A DNA stretch of 64,000 nt from Cruorifilaria tuberocauda (GCA_013365365.1 JABVXU010000168.1:1-64000); one strand, 5' to 3'. Shown: positions 35,288 to 58,600, numbered from the stretch's first letter. Numbers and translations: made by a program. Notes: generated by a model from the letters alone, not told the origin.

Positions 35288-38200
35288 CCCATATTTATTC
35301 TGGATATAGATGTAATATGGAGATTTGGCTTATTATATACACACATGTTTGTTGATGCGAACTGAGTCCTGTTATCCGGTTCATTCACTATTCGTGTATT
35401 TTTTCATTGCAAAGCGTTTACTCATTTCGCAGTGATGATGGTGAAGTTAATTGAATGGTAAGTCGAGAATATCAGTTTACAATTGTCTGTATGGCTCAAA
35501 AGTCATATTTTGATAAATTTACTTTTAAGTGCTTTTTCGCTATGGCGCACTTTGCAAATTCAAAAAGATTTCCATGAATTCAAAAAAATATGAAATACAT
35601 CTTCATTGTTTAGTTCCCACTTCAATATTTTAATTTATCCGACGAAGTGAAGTTTAGTAATGTAATTAGTTGAGCTAAAAGTAAACAAGAAATGAGGAGG
35701 TTATATAGAATCTGCTCCTTTGAAAGACTTTTATTGAAGATTACTTCAGAGTAATGTGTACTTTCGATCCATTCCTAATCTTAGATTTTGACCTCTGTTG
35801 TAATCGTTTGGAGCATATCCCATCTATCTTTTCATCATGTGTACCCATGTAGGTGGATATTTATTTATTTATCCCATATCAATTCTTTATACATATTACT
35901 TTTTCAGAGCTTTATTGGCGTAAAGCTTATGTGCAAACTTAATATTTTATCCAATAGGTTATATTCTCATCAACTTTCTAAAAATTGTTTTTAATTCGCA
36001 AAGAATTGATATTTTCTAAACTTTATCCTTATCTTCGTCGGGAAAATTTCCAATACTATAATTTTAAAATACGATATTGAATAATTTTCACTCAATTGCA
36101 TTTGATGACTGATTTAATTAAAGGGACTTCCCTTTTTTTAATTCAGAATAATTTTCCATTTTTGAAGAAAATTTCATTAAGAGCATACAAAAAAGTACAT
36201 TAGATTTGTACTGAGGAATATTCATAAAAAGACAGTATCATTCATAAACAAATCTATTGTCGCATTTGCTGGTATATTTACTTGAATATAGTTTGCATAA
36301 CAAATAACAATACGTTGGTACAATACACTATAGAATTGAGTAACTATTTTTGATTGGATTGTGGAAGGGAAACATAATCATAGATGTCATACCACTGACC
36401 ATTGGCATTCAACCCCACGTTTATCATTTCATCCATTTTCTTCCTCTCTTGATATTTTTTAATTTTTTGGGACATCTCTCTTCACCGCTCTTTACTATTT
36501 AGATACTTTTTGCTAACAGTTCTACAAATTTCATTATTTGAGGGATTTTCAAACTTGTCATTTCTCAGCAATATTGCATGATCTTTAGAGAAAATAAATG
36601 CAAAACTCTTTCGCAATTTTTTTATCACCCGTAAAATTAGCATCCACAATCGTTTTTTTTTGTGTTATTATTTGTCTTTCAGAAATTGAAGATGTATTTT
36701 ATTGCAGAGTTCGGTTTGTGGAGGAAGGAATTCGTGTGCAGTAGTCATCACGATCCTAGAGTGAAATTCGCCTGGTTACCAAACAACTCAAACTGAAATA
36801 ATTTAGCCTTATTATCTCGAAACTGTTCAGACGAAATTAACATTACGAGGTTGGCATGATTAATCAGAAATTTCAAAAATTTTTAATGCTTGTTGCTTTC
36901 AATATTCTTAGAATTAGCTAAACAGAAAAAACTTGGAGATTGAAGAAGGATCAAGTGAACTTTTTCGTGCATTCTTTTACTCTCAACTGGGAGTTGGTGA
37001 AATAGATGTAGGTGAAGTAATGATGCTTTGTATAAAAGATTAAAAGCAGAAACGAGAACAAAGCATTCAGATGATTAAAGGAATTTATAATTCACCGCAT
37101 TAACGCAAGACTATTCGGAAATGATATTTTAAAATAGTTACTACTCGGAAGAATTAAGTAGCATCATTTAATGGTGTGTGAGATAGATATATCACTTCAG
37201 ATTTCTTGCTATAAACGGTTTCTTGCTTTGATAATGCAACGATAATTTATTGAAATCCTTTAATTCTTTGTTTTATTTTGGTTCAAAGTTGAAAGTTGAG
37301 AAAAAGCAAAAAGCAATAAGAAAGCTTTTTTGTTAGCAAATGCTTTTTAACGGAATAATTTGAGTGAATAAACGAATTCAGTATAATTGATTTTCCTACT
37401 ATGATTTTGATTCGATTTGGTTTTCGTCGTGTTTTTGTTATAAGACTATAAAGAAGCTCCTAAAATGGATTAGGCTTGGGAGTAACTAAATAACAACATC
37501 TGAAGATTTGCATAAACACACTTCAGCGAGATGAATTGTAATTTTCATTCAAATCTGTGAGAAGAAAGGAGCAGGTTAGAAAGAATGATTGATTATTGGA
37601 GAGAAAAGAAGAAATGAATCGAAAATTTCACGTTATGAGTTGTTCACCACATAAAGTTTGAAATATTTGCCGGTCATTTTTCTTTAATAAGAATTATTTT
37701 TGATTTCTATATTTTTTGAATCATTTACTTTTCGTTGTTTTGATAATAATTAAAAAAAATCTAAACTTGACTAAACATGTGCTTGTTTTACAGGAAATAA
37801 AACTAATGCAAAAGTTTTACGTTGAAAAATTGGCTTCCTTATTTAACATGTATCAGTGGTAACGGCAATAAGAATAAATTAACTTAATTACACAATTATT
37901 GATAATACAGATGGAATCCGTGTGCTGTCGTTTTTTTCTAAGTCTTAAAAGCTCTACACATTAGAGTGAACTTTTCCTCTCGATAGAGCATTTTCATCAC
38001 TAAACAGTAGAAGTTATCTAAGAGGTGTTTATTAAAATCTTTATTTTCTTACATAATTCCTTTTTAAATTTGAGAAAACCGAAAGATTTCGTTTGAAGAA
38101 CCGATAGTTTTCAGGTATATAACCTGCTCAATTAGTTTATTCAATCAAATCGGCAACAACGATTTATTTCCCAATTCTCTACCTCGCGTGTCATTCCCTA

Positions 38201-38412
38201 TATATCTAGCCACACGCTTCACATCAGGGAACAGTATTTCATAGTGTTATTGCAGAAAAAGCGAGCAAAAGAAGAGGTTTGTATCTTCCAGTTCATCTGT
38301 ATGTTATCTCAAAATCACACAACTCCCACAAAAATATTTCATTCACTGATGCTTGTACTTCGTATCATCTTGAAGACTATTTGAAGGATTTCAGATTGAG
38401 GAACCACGAATA
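35288..38412. other. Intergenic spacer upstream of MNK
   Basis: 3.1 kb of AT-rich sequence with no coding support. It probably includes the MNK promoter. The acceptor GGATTTCAG (ending at 38394), 18 nt before the MNK start codon, marks the expected trans-splice site. Confidence 0.45.
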
Positions 38413-46498
<8,086 letters not shown>

Positions 46499-49290
46499 TG
46501 AAGCAGTTATGATATTCACCTATTGTCGACTTACAAAATATTTCTCCAACTGATTTTAAATAATTTTTTTTTTTGAAAATTGGTCGTCAGTTGTTACCGA
46601 GATCGATCGAGCAAGTTATTCCTTTGAAATCTTGCACCATCATAGCTTCGGAAAACCCGCATTTGGATTGAGATGAAGGCGCCCAAAATTAAAACTGGAG
46701 TAAGTATTGGTTCTGTTGCATCGCTTGCTGTTCGCTCCATAATTTTACTACTTGTATATTTATCATTATTTTTGGAATTGTTAGGGTTAATTTTCATTTT
46801 TTAAACTGTATTTTCATAATTATTTAACTTTTCAAAATTCACTTATTTTGAGGTGTTCTTTATTTCAAAAAACTGAGAACTGCGAAATAAGAACTGAAAG
46901 AATGTGACGAAGATTCTTAATGAATAGATCTTAATTTTCGTGAAGTAGCCTTGCTTTATTGGCCTTTCTTGTTGCAAAGATTTTTTGTTCTTCAAGTATA
47001 TAAAATAATATTGAATGATTTATTTTGTTCGTGTCGTCAATTTTTAAGTTAAATTTGTCAATAACAGTTTTCCGGTTAATTGACGAAGCGAACTGAATGT
47101 TACCAAATTATTAATTTACCGAACATATGCTTATAGAATTTTCTATTACGATAACATCCATTATTATTACCTAAAAAGTGTCTTTAATACGGCTGACGAT
47201 AAATTCGACTAATTTCGGCTTAGTAATAGATTCTCCATCCCCTCTTTTTTTTCGATTGTTTTTATGTGATGGTTGATCTTGAATAGTTGAGTGAATGATT
47301 TCTGTTGTTTATAGCATTTGTTTTCAGATCGTCATTTTTTTCTTTTTTTCCATCATGTAAAAAATTTTACGTAATTATCAACGTTTTCATCAAAAATGCA
47401 AACTTTTTTAGTTTAAACTGCGCGTAATGATCAAAATTTATGAAATCAGTTTTTCGAAATTCTGGGTACAAATCTTTGAAATGTTTATCGGTCTTATGTT
47501 TATATATGTCCTAATGCAGTGCTCGACTTGAGGGTGGGTACCAGCGAACTTGCTTGTACATATTGTTACATTTCTTTTGTTATTTGATTACTGTTATGTA
47601 CATAAATCCAGGCAGTGTATGTAATTGAAGAAGCGTTATTATATAAATATGTTTTCGTGATACGTTTGAAAACCTGATGACTACGTATATATTTTCTCAT
47701 CGGAAACACTGTCAGTGCTGTTTTTATATTTGTTGTTTTTCAAATATTCGCTTTGTAACATTGATGGCTTATAAGAGGGACAATCAGGAGGTGTAATTTG
47801 TTCGAAAGAGTCTTTTTTTCAAGAATGTTAAACAGATATTTTTCACCTGGGTTGCAGCTCTTCTTTAGTCCCTCTCTTTGACATCAAATTAAGGCTTCAT
47901 GAGCATGACCGCTCCATTTTATTAATACTTTGTTTTTTTATTTGAATTTTTTTTGGTGAGATGTCTTCTTTAGGTGCTTTAATTTGATCCAATATGGGTT
48001 TATTTGAAGCTGTTCAGTTTGTGGTTTCTTCCTGTTCCATTTTGGAATGCCATGTAATGGGCACGTTTTGATATCACTTTTGGTTTTTGTTTCGGAAATT
48101 CCAATAATTCCAAGTAGTCTAGGTTATTAGTCTATATTTGCAATGAAAGGAATTAAATGTAAAATAGTATATTTCGGGCCTTTTTCTTTGTATATTTTTC
48201 AATACAACTTTTCCTAATCTGTGTTCTCTTAATTCCGGTAACCATTATTTAGAATTTTTATTTTGTTACCATATTTATTCGTAATTATTGACATACCATG
48301 CTTAATTCATTATTTTCTTAGGTTGTTAGTAAGTTTGTTTAACTGTTTGGTTTGTCTTTTCCATTATTTTATGAATGGATTTCATTTCTCGGTGTTCTGT
48401 ACCCTAAATTTTCATGTGTTCCGAGATTAAAATAATGTATTATTATCAAAATTCTGAGGATTAAGAAGAGGAGTTTGAAAATTGCGTCAGTTCATCCATG
48501 TTTTATTACAAAATTTTCGTATTCATTTTCCGGACTGATGTATATATTGAATTTTTTTTGAGTAATTTCCAACCATTTGATCTGGAATAAAACAATGCCG
48601 AGCAAAAAATCCTATTAACCACTTGCGACACATTATTTCTTTATTGATTTGATAAGAATAATGACAATGATGTACGAACTGTGAATAACAGTTCCTGTTC
48701 ATTTCAGCAGTGAGCGTTTGCGTTTATCTTCATACACACCATGAATGAAATACGTTTTCGACGCTACTTGTCTTTGTTGAAAAACTAAAAGCATTAGCTC
48801 ACAAATTGAGAATTGATTGTCTGCTTGTGCTTTTTTGTGAGAGAGAACTCTCAAGAAAACTTCGAGCCTGTTCTGTTAAATTAATGTGATTCGGAAGGTT
48901 CTGAAAATCCCCCAAGGTTATTAATGATTTATAATGTATTGCATGCTTGAACTAATCAGCCATAAGCTCGTTATGCAAAATGAAGAAGCTGAAATATTTT
49001 CGGATTTATGGTACCTTTAAAAAGCCCGATTGAGTTGCCATTAATCGAGAAACCAACCTCACCACTTCGAGCTTAAATCCATTTAACCTGAAAAAGCTGA
49101 AACGAATGGGAGTTGAATATGAACGTACGAATTTACTGGTTAGGAACAAATAATGGATTAATTTTGAAGAAAAATTGAAAGGGAAAGAGGTTATTTTTTA
49201 GATAATTTCAAGAGAAGAGAGAATTTTCTTATTTTTTCTACCGTCCAAAAATATTTTCGTACGAACAAAAAGAGTTCGACTCGCTTATCT

Positions 49291-49320
49291 AACTTTTGAC
49301 CTCTTAATAGGTCAAAAGTT
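49291..49320. promoter_or_regulatory. Perfect inverted repeat; everted AGGTCA pair (ER6)
   Basis: Arms of 12 bp (AACTTTTGACCT / AGGTCAAAAGTT) flank a 6-bp spacer (CTTAAT). The inner hexamers form TGACCT-N6-AGGTCA, the everted repeat with 6-bp spacing recognised by nuclear-receptor dimers, and the symmetry continues 6 bp outward. It lies 3.4 kb upstream of the FHA-PHD gene and 2.8 kb past MNK. The same bases could form a DNA or RNA hairpin. Confidence 0.45.
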
Positions 49321-50114
49321 CTTCATATCAAGATAAATCTTCACTCAGAATATCTGTAACTTAATTATTCAAGTTAAGACCTTAAGATGCTTATGCTTTA
49401 GTAATTAGTTTATGAACTGTGAAAAAATATACAGAAAACAAAACCAATCTGACTTGCAAAATATTAACTGAAAATTCGTGAAACAATTATTGTTTTTCGC
49501 GTTCGTTTGTTCGAATTATTTGAAAATTCTGTCGAAATGTCGATAGATAGCGACTGAATCTCATTAAAGAATTGTTATCATTCCTTTCGCAAGTTCATTT
49601 TGACAATTCTTTTTGATTTCATATTTTTATCATTATCAATGAATGATCTTAACTTTTTGTGAATAGTTAGATGGCTAAGATCGTCCAAAAGTGATATAGT
49701 GAAAATGTATATATCCATCTATTGAGCTATTAAGAATTTGCTCTCTGCTTTTGACTGGAAGACAACGATGTCACATATGGCTGCAATGCTATGGCACCAC
49801 TGGTGAGAAAACTGATTGGGAAGATAGAAGAGAGAGGAACGTTGATCAGATTACAATAAGACTGATATGATGATGCGATAATGATAAAGCGAGATCACTT
49901 CTTTTGCTACTTGCAATCAACAATCCTGCTCGTGCAGAAAGAGACAGTCTCTTCTTTGTCTTTCCCTTTTATCATTTTAGAATTGAAATTTCAAAACAAA
50001 TGGAAAAAAAGAGTAAATAAATAAATAACTCACATAATATATGCATTTAGATTCGCAGTGATCTCCGGGCACTCTTCGGCCCTACATTTCATCACTTTTC
50101 TGATAGATGTACTC

Positions 50115-50195
50115 TGAGAGAGAAAGAGGGAGATAGAGAGAAACAAATAGAGGGAGGGAGAGAGGGAGGGACAGGTGGAGAGAGAAGAGAAGTGA
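50115..50195 (+). repeat. GA-rich polypurine tract
   Basis: About 80 bp of GAGAGA/GGGAGG-type sequence, the strand complement of the CT-rich type seen around 31600 and 32600. GAGA-type tracts occur in metazoan promoters, but no start site is evident nearby. Confidence 0.8.
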
Positions 50196-52677
50196 AATAG
50201 AGCAGGGAGTGACATCTTAAAATATTGATTGTTTTCAACATAGTAGCAACAGCATTTCAATGTTGGTTCGGAAGAAAAGTAGGATGAATTTAAAGGCTTG
50301 GCAGCCGTCATTCAGTACAGGTGCTACTATTGACCTTATTATCTTTACCTTTACTGTTATTTTCCATGTCCATTTTTTAATCACATCGCTCTAATTGATT
50401 ATCGTGTTGCTCGGACTCTTTCCGAAAACGTTGTTGTTATTGCTTACTCCTACTGATGACGCAACTCTTCCTTCCATCCATTTCCAGAAGTACTGTTGCT
50501 GCAAGTGAAACGATGGAGACTCTATATTCATTTTTGGATTATTAAGAGCTTAAGATCATTGATTGGACTGTTTTGACCTTGCTCTTGTCTAGGTCATCTC
50601 TTTTCTTTGCTTCATTCATTTAGACTTCAATTTATATTTTTTTAACTTGTTCACTTGATAAAATAAAAATATTAATTAGTGTCTATTGAAGTAAGCGATA
50701 AGTACGGTTTTTGGAAATTCATTTCCAGTCTTTCTCAAAACAATTTCATAGTAGCAGTGTAGAATAATTAATGAAACAAATCTCTGAATTGTTGATAATA
50801 TTGTGTAAAAAGTGATATTTTCGCAACGCATGGCATTAATATTTGCATTAACTTAAATCTTTCTTTGTTCATAATTGTTAAAAAAGATAAGAGATGCAAC
50901 AATTTGCAGTTGTCGTTGTTTTGGGCTCACATAACTCTTAATATCCTTATATTTCCTCGCTCTCACTTTGCTTGTTTTCTAATTCAACTATTATTTTCTC
51001 AGAGCTACTTATGCACTATTTTACATTCCAGTAAATTATCGTACTTCGGAAGTTGACGGTAATGGCAAACGGAATATTCGGGATAGGTCGAATTAGATGA
51101 AATTCATTTTGTTAGAACTCTTCGTATGATGGAGACACGATAATCAGACGTATGCAGTAGGAAAATGCCATTCACTTCTGAATTTTCAGTATGTCAATTT
51201 TGCTTTCGCTTGAAATGCTGTAATTCGATTTATAATTTTTAATAATTTAAAATATTTTATTTTTCCATGAATTTATTTTTTCGCATAACTCTGATCAAAA
51301 TGATTCCTTCTTAACTTCTTCCTCTACTTCCATATGTACTTCAAATTTTGTATTTTTTGATTTATCTCCAACTCTCTCCTAAGTGCTGCAAATGAAGAAT
51401 ATTACTGATGCTTTTCTAAAACGCTCGCTTCACTATTTTTGGTCCAAAACCTGAATAACTTATTGCAACGAAATTGATCTAAAATTAGATCCAAAAAATA
51501 TAGTATAGTTTTTAATTGATAAAGATAGATATTATTTTCATCAGCAGAGTTTGAAAAGGTACGTATTTTGATATATAGCATACCGCAACTGATCTCTGCT
51601 CAAGTCAGCGCGCTTCCATACATCACTGCATTGATTTGCAACGCAGAAATTAGTTATTAACAAAAAGTTTATTGTACTTATCATGTCATTTCTTGATTTA
51701 CTTGATTAGTAGTTTAGTTAACACAAACGACAATTAGCAGAAGTGAAGGAGTAAATAAATGGTTCCTCTGAAATGAGAATTGATAAATCGTGAAGTTATA
51801 AATCAACTTCAACTTTTTATCTCACATTTCTATAATTTATCTGTAAAAAATATTCATTTTATGCGTTAACAAATATGAAGAATGTAGTGAATTGTATGAC
51901 TTTCGATTAATAGTAGTTAGAATTAATGGGAAAAAATTGATTTATTTCAAAAGTGAAAAAGGTTTTTTGACGGTGTGTTCTCATAATTGATGCGTTATTT
52001 CGTTTGTTTGTTTTTTCTTTTGTAAAAGTTAGCACATAGTTTTAGAAGTTATTTCAGGTTTGCAATACTTTATTTTTGTACATTTTCTAATGGAAAAAAG
52101 GAAAAAACGAGAACAATAACGTCGGCGCTTACATTTTGGTGATGCGCCATCGCCACTTGGCGTTTATTATACTGACGTAATTTTGCACACTTTTCACTCG
52201 GATATTTTTTTAAAGTAATTGTTGTATCAATCTATTCAATAGCAAGGAATTAGTGGCTCATCGTTTCTGTCTGTAAGCTATTTATTATTTTATCTTTTTC
52301 ACATTTTTTTGTCCAAATTATTACTTTCCACATGTTAATCTAGCCAACTTATTTATTGTTGATAAATTTCTAAAACTTCTTAGCGCAATATATTTAATGA
52401 AATGTGGCCGTACATTGATCTAATATATTATTATATTTGGCGGCATATTAGGATTGCAAAATGAATTAATTGTCTCTTTTTATTTCGGTCAAAAAGTGAA
52501 ATCCATTCATTTATAATATTGCACAGTGATAGCTGTAACTTGTAAAGTTTATTTGAAAAATAATATCGAATCATAAGAAGGTGTTCAAAAGTTTGGCGTG
52601 TTTTTAAGCAAGGAAGGATTTTATCACACTGCTTTTGGGGATAATTTCCTGCCGTCTCATCAAAGAACTATGTAAAA

Positions 52678-55600
52678 ATGACAATATATCAGCTGCGTCG
52701 TTTACATTCCTTCAATCAAAATTCGCAGTCATTGTTACCAGATGATACGGTCCTTTTGTAAGTTTTGGTTTTATTACTGAAATTATATCTCCGAGTATAA
52801 TTAGATGGTCCCAGGATTAGCCTAGATTTCAAAAGTTAAAAATTTGGTGTAAGCATTAGAGATTGCATTTCATACACATATCAGTTGAATCTATTTCATC
52901 AAAAATTTTCAAAAAAACTATCTATGTATATCGATTCGTTTGTCATTGCTTCACCCTATTGTTTCAGTTTTCTGTTTGTGAATTGTTTAAACTAAAATTT
53001 TCAGATACCAAACGACGAAAATTGGCAGAAATCCTGACCTGGTCGACGTTGTTCTAATTTCACAAGTTCACAGGTATTCAAGTATTTTAGTTAAAAAAAA
53101 TTTTTTTCCAAATTTCGAAAAAAATCATAGGATTTAGCCTAATCAATTAAGGGTATCATCATTGAAGACACAGAAAGTCAATTAATTTTAGTTTTATCAG
53201 TTTTGAGCAACTTTATTTACTAAGGAATTACACACTTGATTTTCCCGATTCCTACTGTCAACATATTGCGCATATCTTAAAAGTTTTAAAACTGTTAGAT
53301 GTTATTTATAACATAGTCTTTTATCGTATAGTACTTTGTTGTGATAACTTTCTATATAACTGAATTGAGCATTTACAATTTAATATATTTACATATACAA
53401 ATATATTTTCAGTAATATGATCTCAAGAGAACACACAACAATATTTGTAAAAGCAAAACGTGATCGATATGCATGTTTCATAAAAGATCATTCCCTCAAT
53501 GGCACCTATGTTAATGATTTTAGGGTGATGATTTTAATAGCTGATAATGATTTCTTACTTATACTTCGTTCATAATTTTAATTGATTCTTATCATTTCAC
53601 TTTTTCACCTGAAAAATTTTAGGTATCAGGTGAGGCTGAGTTACAGCAAGGTGATGTAATCAAATTTGGGCATGTAAATGGTGCAGCTATTAAGCCTGGT
53701 TGTTATGGACCGCAAACTTCTGCCGAATTTACATTTGTTGTATGTTTATTTCATTTTGTTTCAATGAATGAGAAATGATTGTGTTACTTTATTCGAAAGA
53801 CGAGTGATTAGTGAGATAAAAATGTCATCTTTTTGGAGCAGAGTATTATAATTAAAAAAAACTTGTAATTCTTATGATCTCTTCACCTGGAAAATTTTCG
53901 ATTGTCAAAATAAGTATCATTTTCAGAGCTTTTCCCTAATTTTAGTTTGAAGAAGCACCAACTCATCGATTAAGTGATCGAAGACGTCCTATAACAATTA
54001 TGGGTAATGCACGACAGGATTTTTCTCAAGTAGACATTGCCGTTTGCTTATTTTTCATTTCATTTTAATCTGACAATAGGAAAAAGATTTTTAGTAAATT
54101 TCGATGTCATTGTAGATTTTTACTGGAATATTTTTCAGAATAGACTTCAGTTTTGCTTTGCCGCTTGGTTTTTCGAATTTCTGTTATTTTCTTTTTTATG
54201 ATGTTCATATCAAATAGAGCTTATTGTTAAAGATTAATCAAATGATAGATTGCTTGAAGAATATCGATTTTTTGCTGATTATTTGCAGAAGGTGTTGGAG
54301 AAGTATATGAACTTCACCGGGAAGCTTGCTAAAAAATTTGAAATTATATTTTTGAAATTTGAATTTGGAATCACTTTTATGAACAGTATTCCACATTCAA
54401 AATTTCAATGTTCACTTCTTCTGGTGACGATAATATCTTCTGCTTCATTGCAGATGTTTGTCAGTGATGGGAAAAACTTACATACAGCATCTCGATTACC
54501 TTTGGCCAATTCGTCGATGGATCTTGCTACTTCATGGCAGAATCCGGCAGCTGCTGGTGCCGCTGCAGCTCCATTCTATAATTTACAGAGGTTTCCTGGT
54601 TATTATCAAGCAGCCTTTCCTCAATTCAGTTCTGCATATCTTCACTCACTCTGGCCTCAAAATCCGTGGCCATCGCAATCACCTACAGCTGCTCAGCAAT
54701 TTCAGCACCATCAACTGGAACAACAGAAACAAGTTGAAGCTGTTGCAGTAAGTTTATCGTTTTTAGTATTTAAAATTCAATGAATCAAAACTTTGAGAGA
54801 TATGGGTTATGGAGACAAAATATTTTCATACTTCAAGCATTCAGATGTTTTTCTAGCAGTACGGTCAGTTGACTAATCCAACATGGATGGGTACAAATGC
54901 GCAGGTTGCTGCCGACACTTCCTCTTTCATGGGAACAGCTGGTGATAATCGACTGCGTAATGTTGCATCAGAACAAGCATCTTCACCAAGGGTAACTTCG
55001 AATATCACAGTTCAAATGGCGGTTACTGCTGCCGTTGCAGGAGCGTGCTCTCAACGATCGGCTACCGCAACTGCAGCAATCACCGACCAGTCATCAGGAA
55101 TTGTAAACCAAAACGTCAGTACGCAAAGCAATCAGTTATTACAGTCTTTAACGCAGCACACATCAGTTTCACGTTCAGCTAGAACTCCGGCTTCTGCTAC
55201 ATTATCAGGAAATATTCGGGTTACTCGAAGTAGTGCAACAGCAGTTACACGCCATGACCACTGTTCAACAAGTTTACGAGTACTCGATACTCAGAGAGTT
55301 TCAAGATTAATGGATTGCTGTCCTGCTCAAGTAATTGCTACTCCATCAGCTATTGATAGTGTGAAACGTATGGAATGTGATAGTTCCGTGCCAAGTCCAC
55401 CCAAAAATCAGCAGCAACAGCAAACGACAGCAGCTATGTTTAATGTGGTACCTACTGGTGTCGTTGGTATCCACAGAACAGTACCAACAGCAGTATTATC
55501 TCAACCATCACTATCACCAAAAACAACTATTCATGCTCCAGCTCAAACTCAAACCCCAATATTATTAGCAGCGACGGTGCCATGCAGTGAACGAAGGTTT

Positions 55601-58600
55601 AGCAATGATAGAATTTCAACAGCAGTAAGCAATTGTAGCACTTTCACAGCTTCAAATGCTCTACCAACTGCTATGACTGCCATGAATATGGTTACAGTAA
55701 CATCGGCATCACTTGGATCTGTACCGTCGACTGCGCTTCCTCAAGCTCCAATGCTACCTACGGCAACCTCAACCATAACACAAGAAAGACCCATGGAGGA
55801 ATTGCAAAGAGGTATACTTCTCATCAGTTTTTGTGGAAAAGCCCTTCCTTATATGATAAATGACCTTCTTTCTATAAAAATTCGAAGCTATAAATATTTT
55901 TTCATTTCGGATAATTTAATCCAATTCAAATTGAATTGGCCGTAATATGTCCAAAAAGTCATACATTGATGATGTGGGCTAATTTCGTTCGTTTCTTTTT
56001 TTATAGACAGTTTTTAATTCTAACTGTAAGCTCATTTCTAGAAAATGCGGAACGAAACAGTCGATTGTCTAGTTTGGAAGAATTAACGGAAGATTTATTG
56101 GAAGATTGTGGTCCACCTAGACGTGCACCTACACCGGCATCCAGTTCCTCTGAATTACCCACCGGATCAACGGTGCAACAAGAATCTCATACTGTAGAGG
56201 AACCAAAGCCATCCGAAAAATTACGTTCACCAGTTCATCAATCGCCAAAAAGTTAGTTCATATTCATCTTCATTTTGTTTTTCTAAATATAACACTTCAT
56301 ATTTTTTATCAAATTTTGTATGACTTCTATAAGTTTATATTATTTTTGGGATAAAATATTTTTATCTAATAAGATATCACGTCATGTAGGATAGAATCTT
56401 TTGTATTATCTCGATTTTTTATACGATTTAATCTCAGATACGTAGGTAAAGTAAAGGTTTTATTTTTTTCCCATTTTCTTCTCACATCTCCAATAAAATA
56501 TAAATATGTCTATATCATAATGATGTTTACAGGACGCGGACATGGTCATTCGGATTCATCTTGTTCGCCCGCTCAAACACCTATTGTAGTAGAACAAAAA
56601 GTTGAGCCGAAGAGACGACGTAAGAATAATGAGGTACTACTTGATTATATTTCCATTAATGTGACTTGATGAATTGCATGTTACGAATAAAGCAGCTTTA
56701 TGAGAATTACGAATGCAATAATGTCTTATAGATACAGTGTTTAAAAATTAAAAAGTTCAGATTATCCAAATATATGTTTTAGAAGAAGAAATGCATTTAA
56801 CATTATGTGACTTGTAGATCCATATAGCAATTTATATTTGGTATAACTTTGCACATTCACACAGCATTCATGCATATTTATATGCGGTTAATGTTTTTTT
56901 TTTATTCAGGTAGCCATGTTGTTGAATGATTTAACTGAAGTGGCATGGCATCATCTTGCAAGAAAGAGCACTAACAAAATCACGGCGCCAACACAAACAA
57001 GGTATATTTAGTATTTAATAATCAGAAAATCTGGTATTTAACAATTAAAAAGTCGAAGTTATCCTTCTCTTCCTTTTCGATTTTCTTTTAGAAAAGAATA
57101 TTTCATCCATCAGATTTTCATTTACTTTGCACATTGAGCATAAAAAATTGTTAAATTTTATTCTTATAGCTTTCTTTAATACATGACAGAAGTTCTGTAA
57201 AAAATCAATACGAGGATTCCTAATAACGTTGGACTACTAAAAGTGAAAATTGTCTGAAATGTTTTTTTCAATAATGTTCTGACTTTTACTAATTGAATTA
57301 GACATATATCTGCACCGATATGTCATCAAAATTATTGGTCTGTGCGGCTTATTTAATATGGGTCTGTCTGTTGGTACAGTTAGTTTGCCAAGTATGAGAG
57401 ACCTAACTCACAACCACATTTGCACTGAAATTTAGAGTGAAACTTAGTACTTTAAATTATGGCATCTTTACCGAGTGGATATTATCAAAAATCTACATCC
57501 TCCAATAATAGAAGGTAGGAAAAAACATAAGATGTAAGTTTCAATTTCAGGAAGATGTACAAACACAGTGAAGATGACGATGCTGATGATAAAAGCTGCA
57601 AAAGTGATTCAAGTGACTCGGAAAATCACGATAGCAAAAAGCAGCAGCAGAAAAATGTTATAAAAACAAAGAGTGCTTTATCATCAAAGAAAATAAATTC
57701 TTCCAAGGTCAGGAATTCTAATAAAGGTAGTACGCGGAAACGTGGTCGTCCGAAGAAAAGTTTTCAAACTTCGGAAAGTGCAAATACAATTAAAAAGAAA
57801 AAAGCAGTGAAAAAAAAACGAAGGAAGAGATTTTCTAGCAGCGATAATATGAGCTCAGATTCTGAAGATGATGAAGAAGTGAGGAGGGAAGATTTGAAGA
57901 AACCACAAATTCTGACAAAAGATCAGGCAGGTACTTCAGCAGCTGAGAAGATCGAAAGAGCGCTTGATATGATGCGGAAGAGACAGACATTACCAGATTC
58001 CGATGATGATAGTAGTTCATCATTTGTCAGTTCTTCTTCACCTTCTCCAATCCGACGGACATGGGGTGCAACATCACAACGCAAAACTGGGCGCACACCT
58101 GGTGGTAGTGGTATAAGTAAAAAAAAATTGAGCAAAACGGGCCATCAGTCACGTTCGATGACTAGGGTACCACGGAAGCAAACGCAAAAGGGGATTGCCA
58201 CCTCTTCCACAAGTACCCGAAAGAAAGGACGTAAAAAGAAAAAGCGATCATCGTCTAGTGAAAGTGGTAAGTCACAGAGCGGGTGATTTTTTTTTTATGT
58301 GTGGTCGATTGGTGTGTTTCAGTGACGTATCCAAATATCCTTTTTTTCCTCTCGAACTTTAAATTAGTTTTGTTTCAAAGCTGGATAAATATAGATTGAC
58401 CTCCACTTCGCAGTCATGGTTTTTATAGAAGTGAAAATGAGAACAATTGAATTAAGTTACAGCGTAAATTCGACTGGAAGTGGTGTTTTTAAAAGTGCAA
58501 AGAAGTTGAGATAGTTGAGGAATTAAACTAATTTCTGCAGAGGATAAATGAAGTTTATCGAATTGACATTTCGATTAGGATAATGGATGTGTCATTGGTG

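Larger units (their letters stand above)
46499..52677. other. Long intergenic region between MNK and FHA-PHD gene
   Basis: 6.2 kb of AT-rich sequence that includes the MNK 3' UTR and presumably the promoter of the next gene. It holds a perfect 12-bp inverted repeat (49291-49320) and a GA-rich tract (about 50115-50195). No gene is supported; a short hydrophobic open frame near 46673 was considered and not accepted. Confidence 0.5.

Noticed and set aside
46594..46797. Short hydrophobic frame (+, near 46673) and opposing minus frame downstream of MNK
   Set aside because: Likely MNK 3' UTR; the start has no acceptor and the peptide is only about 43 residues.
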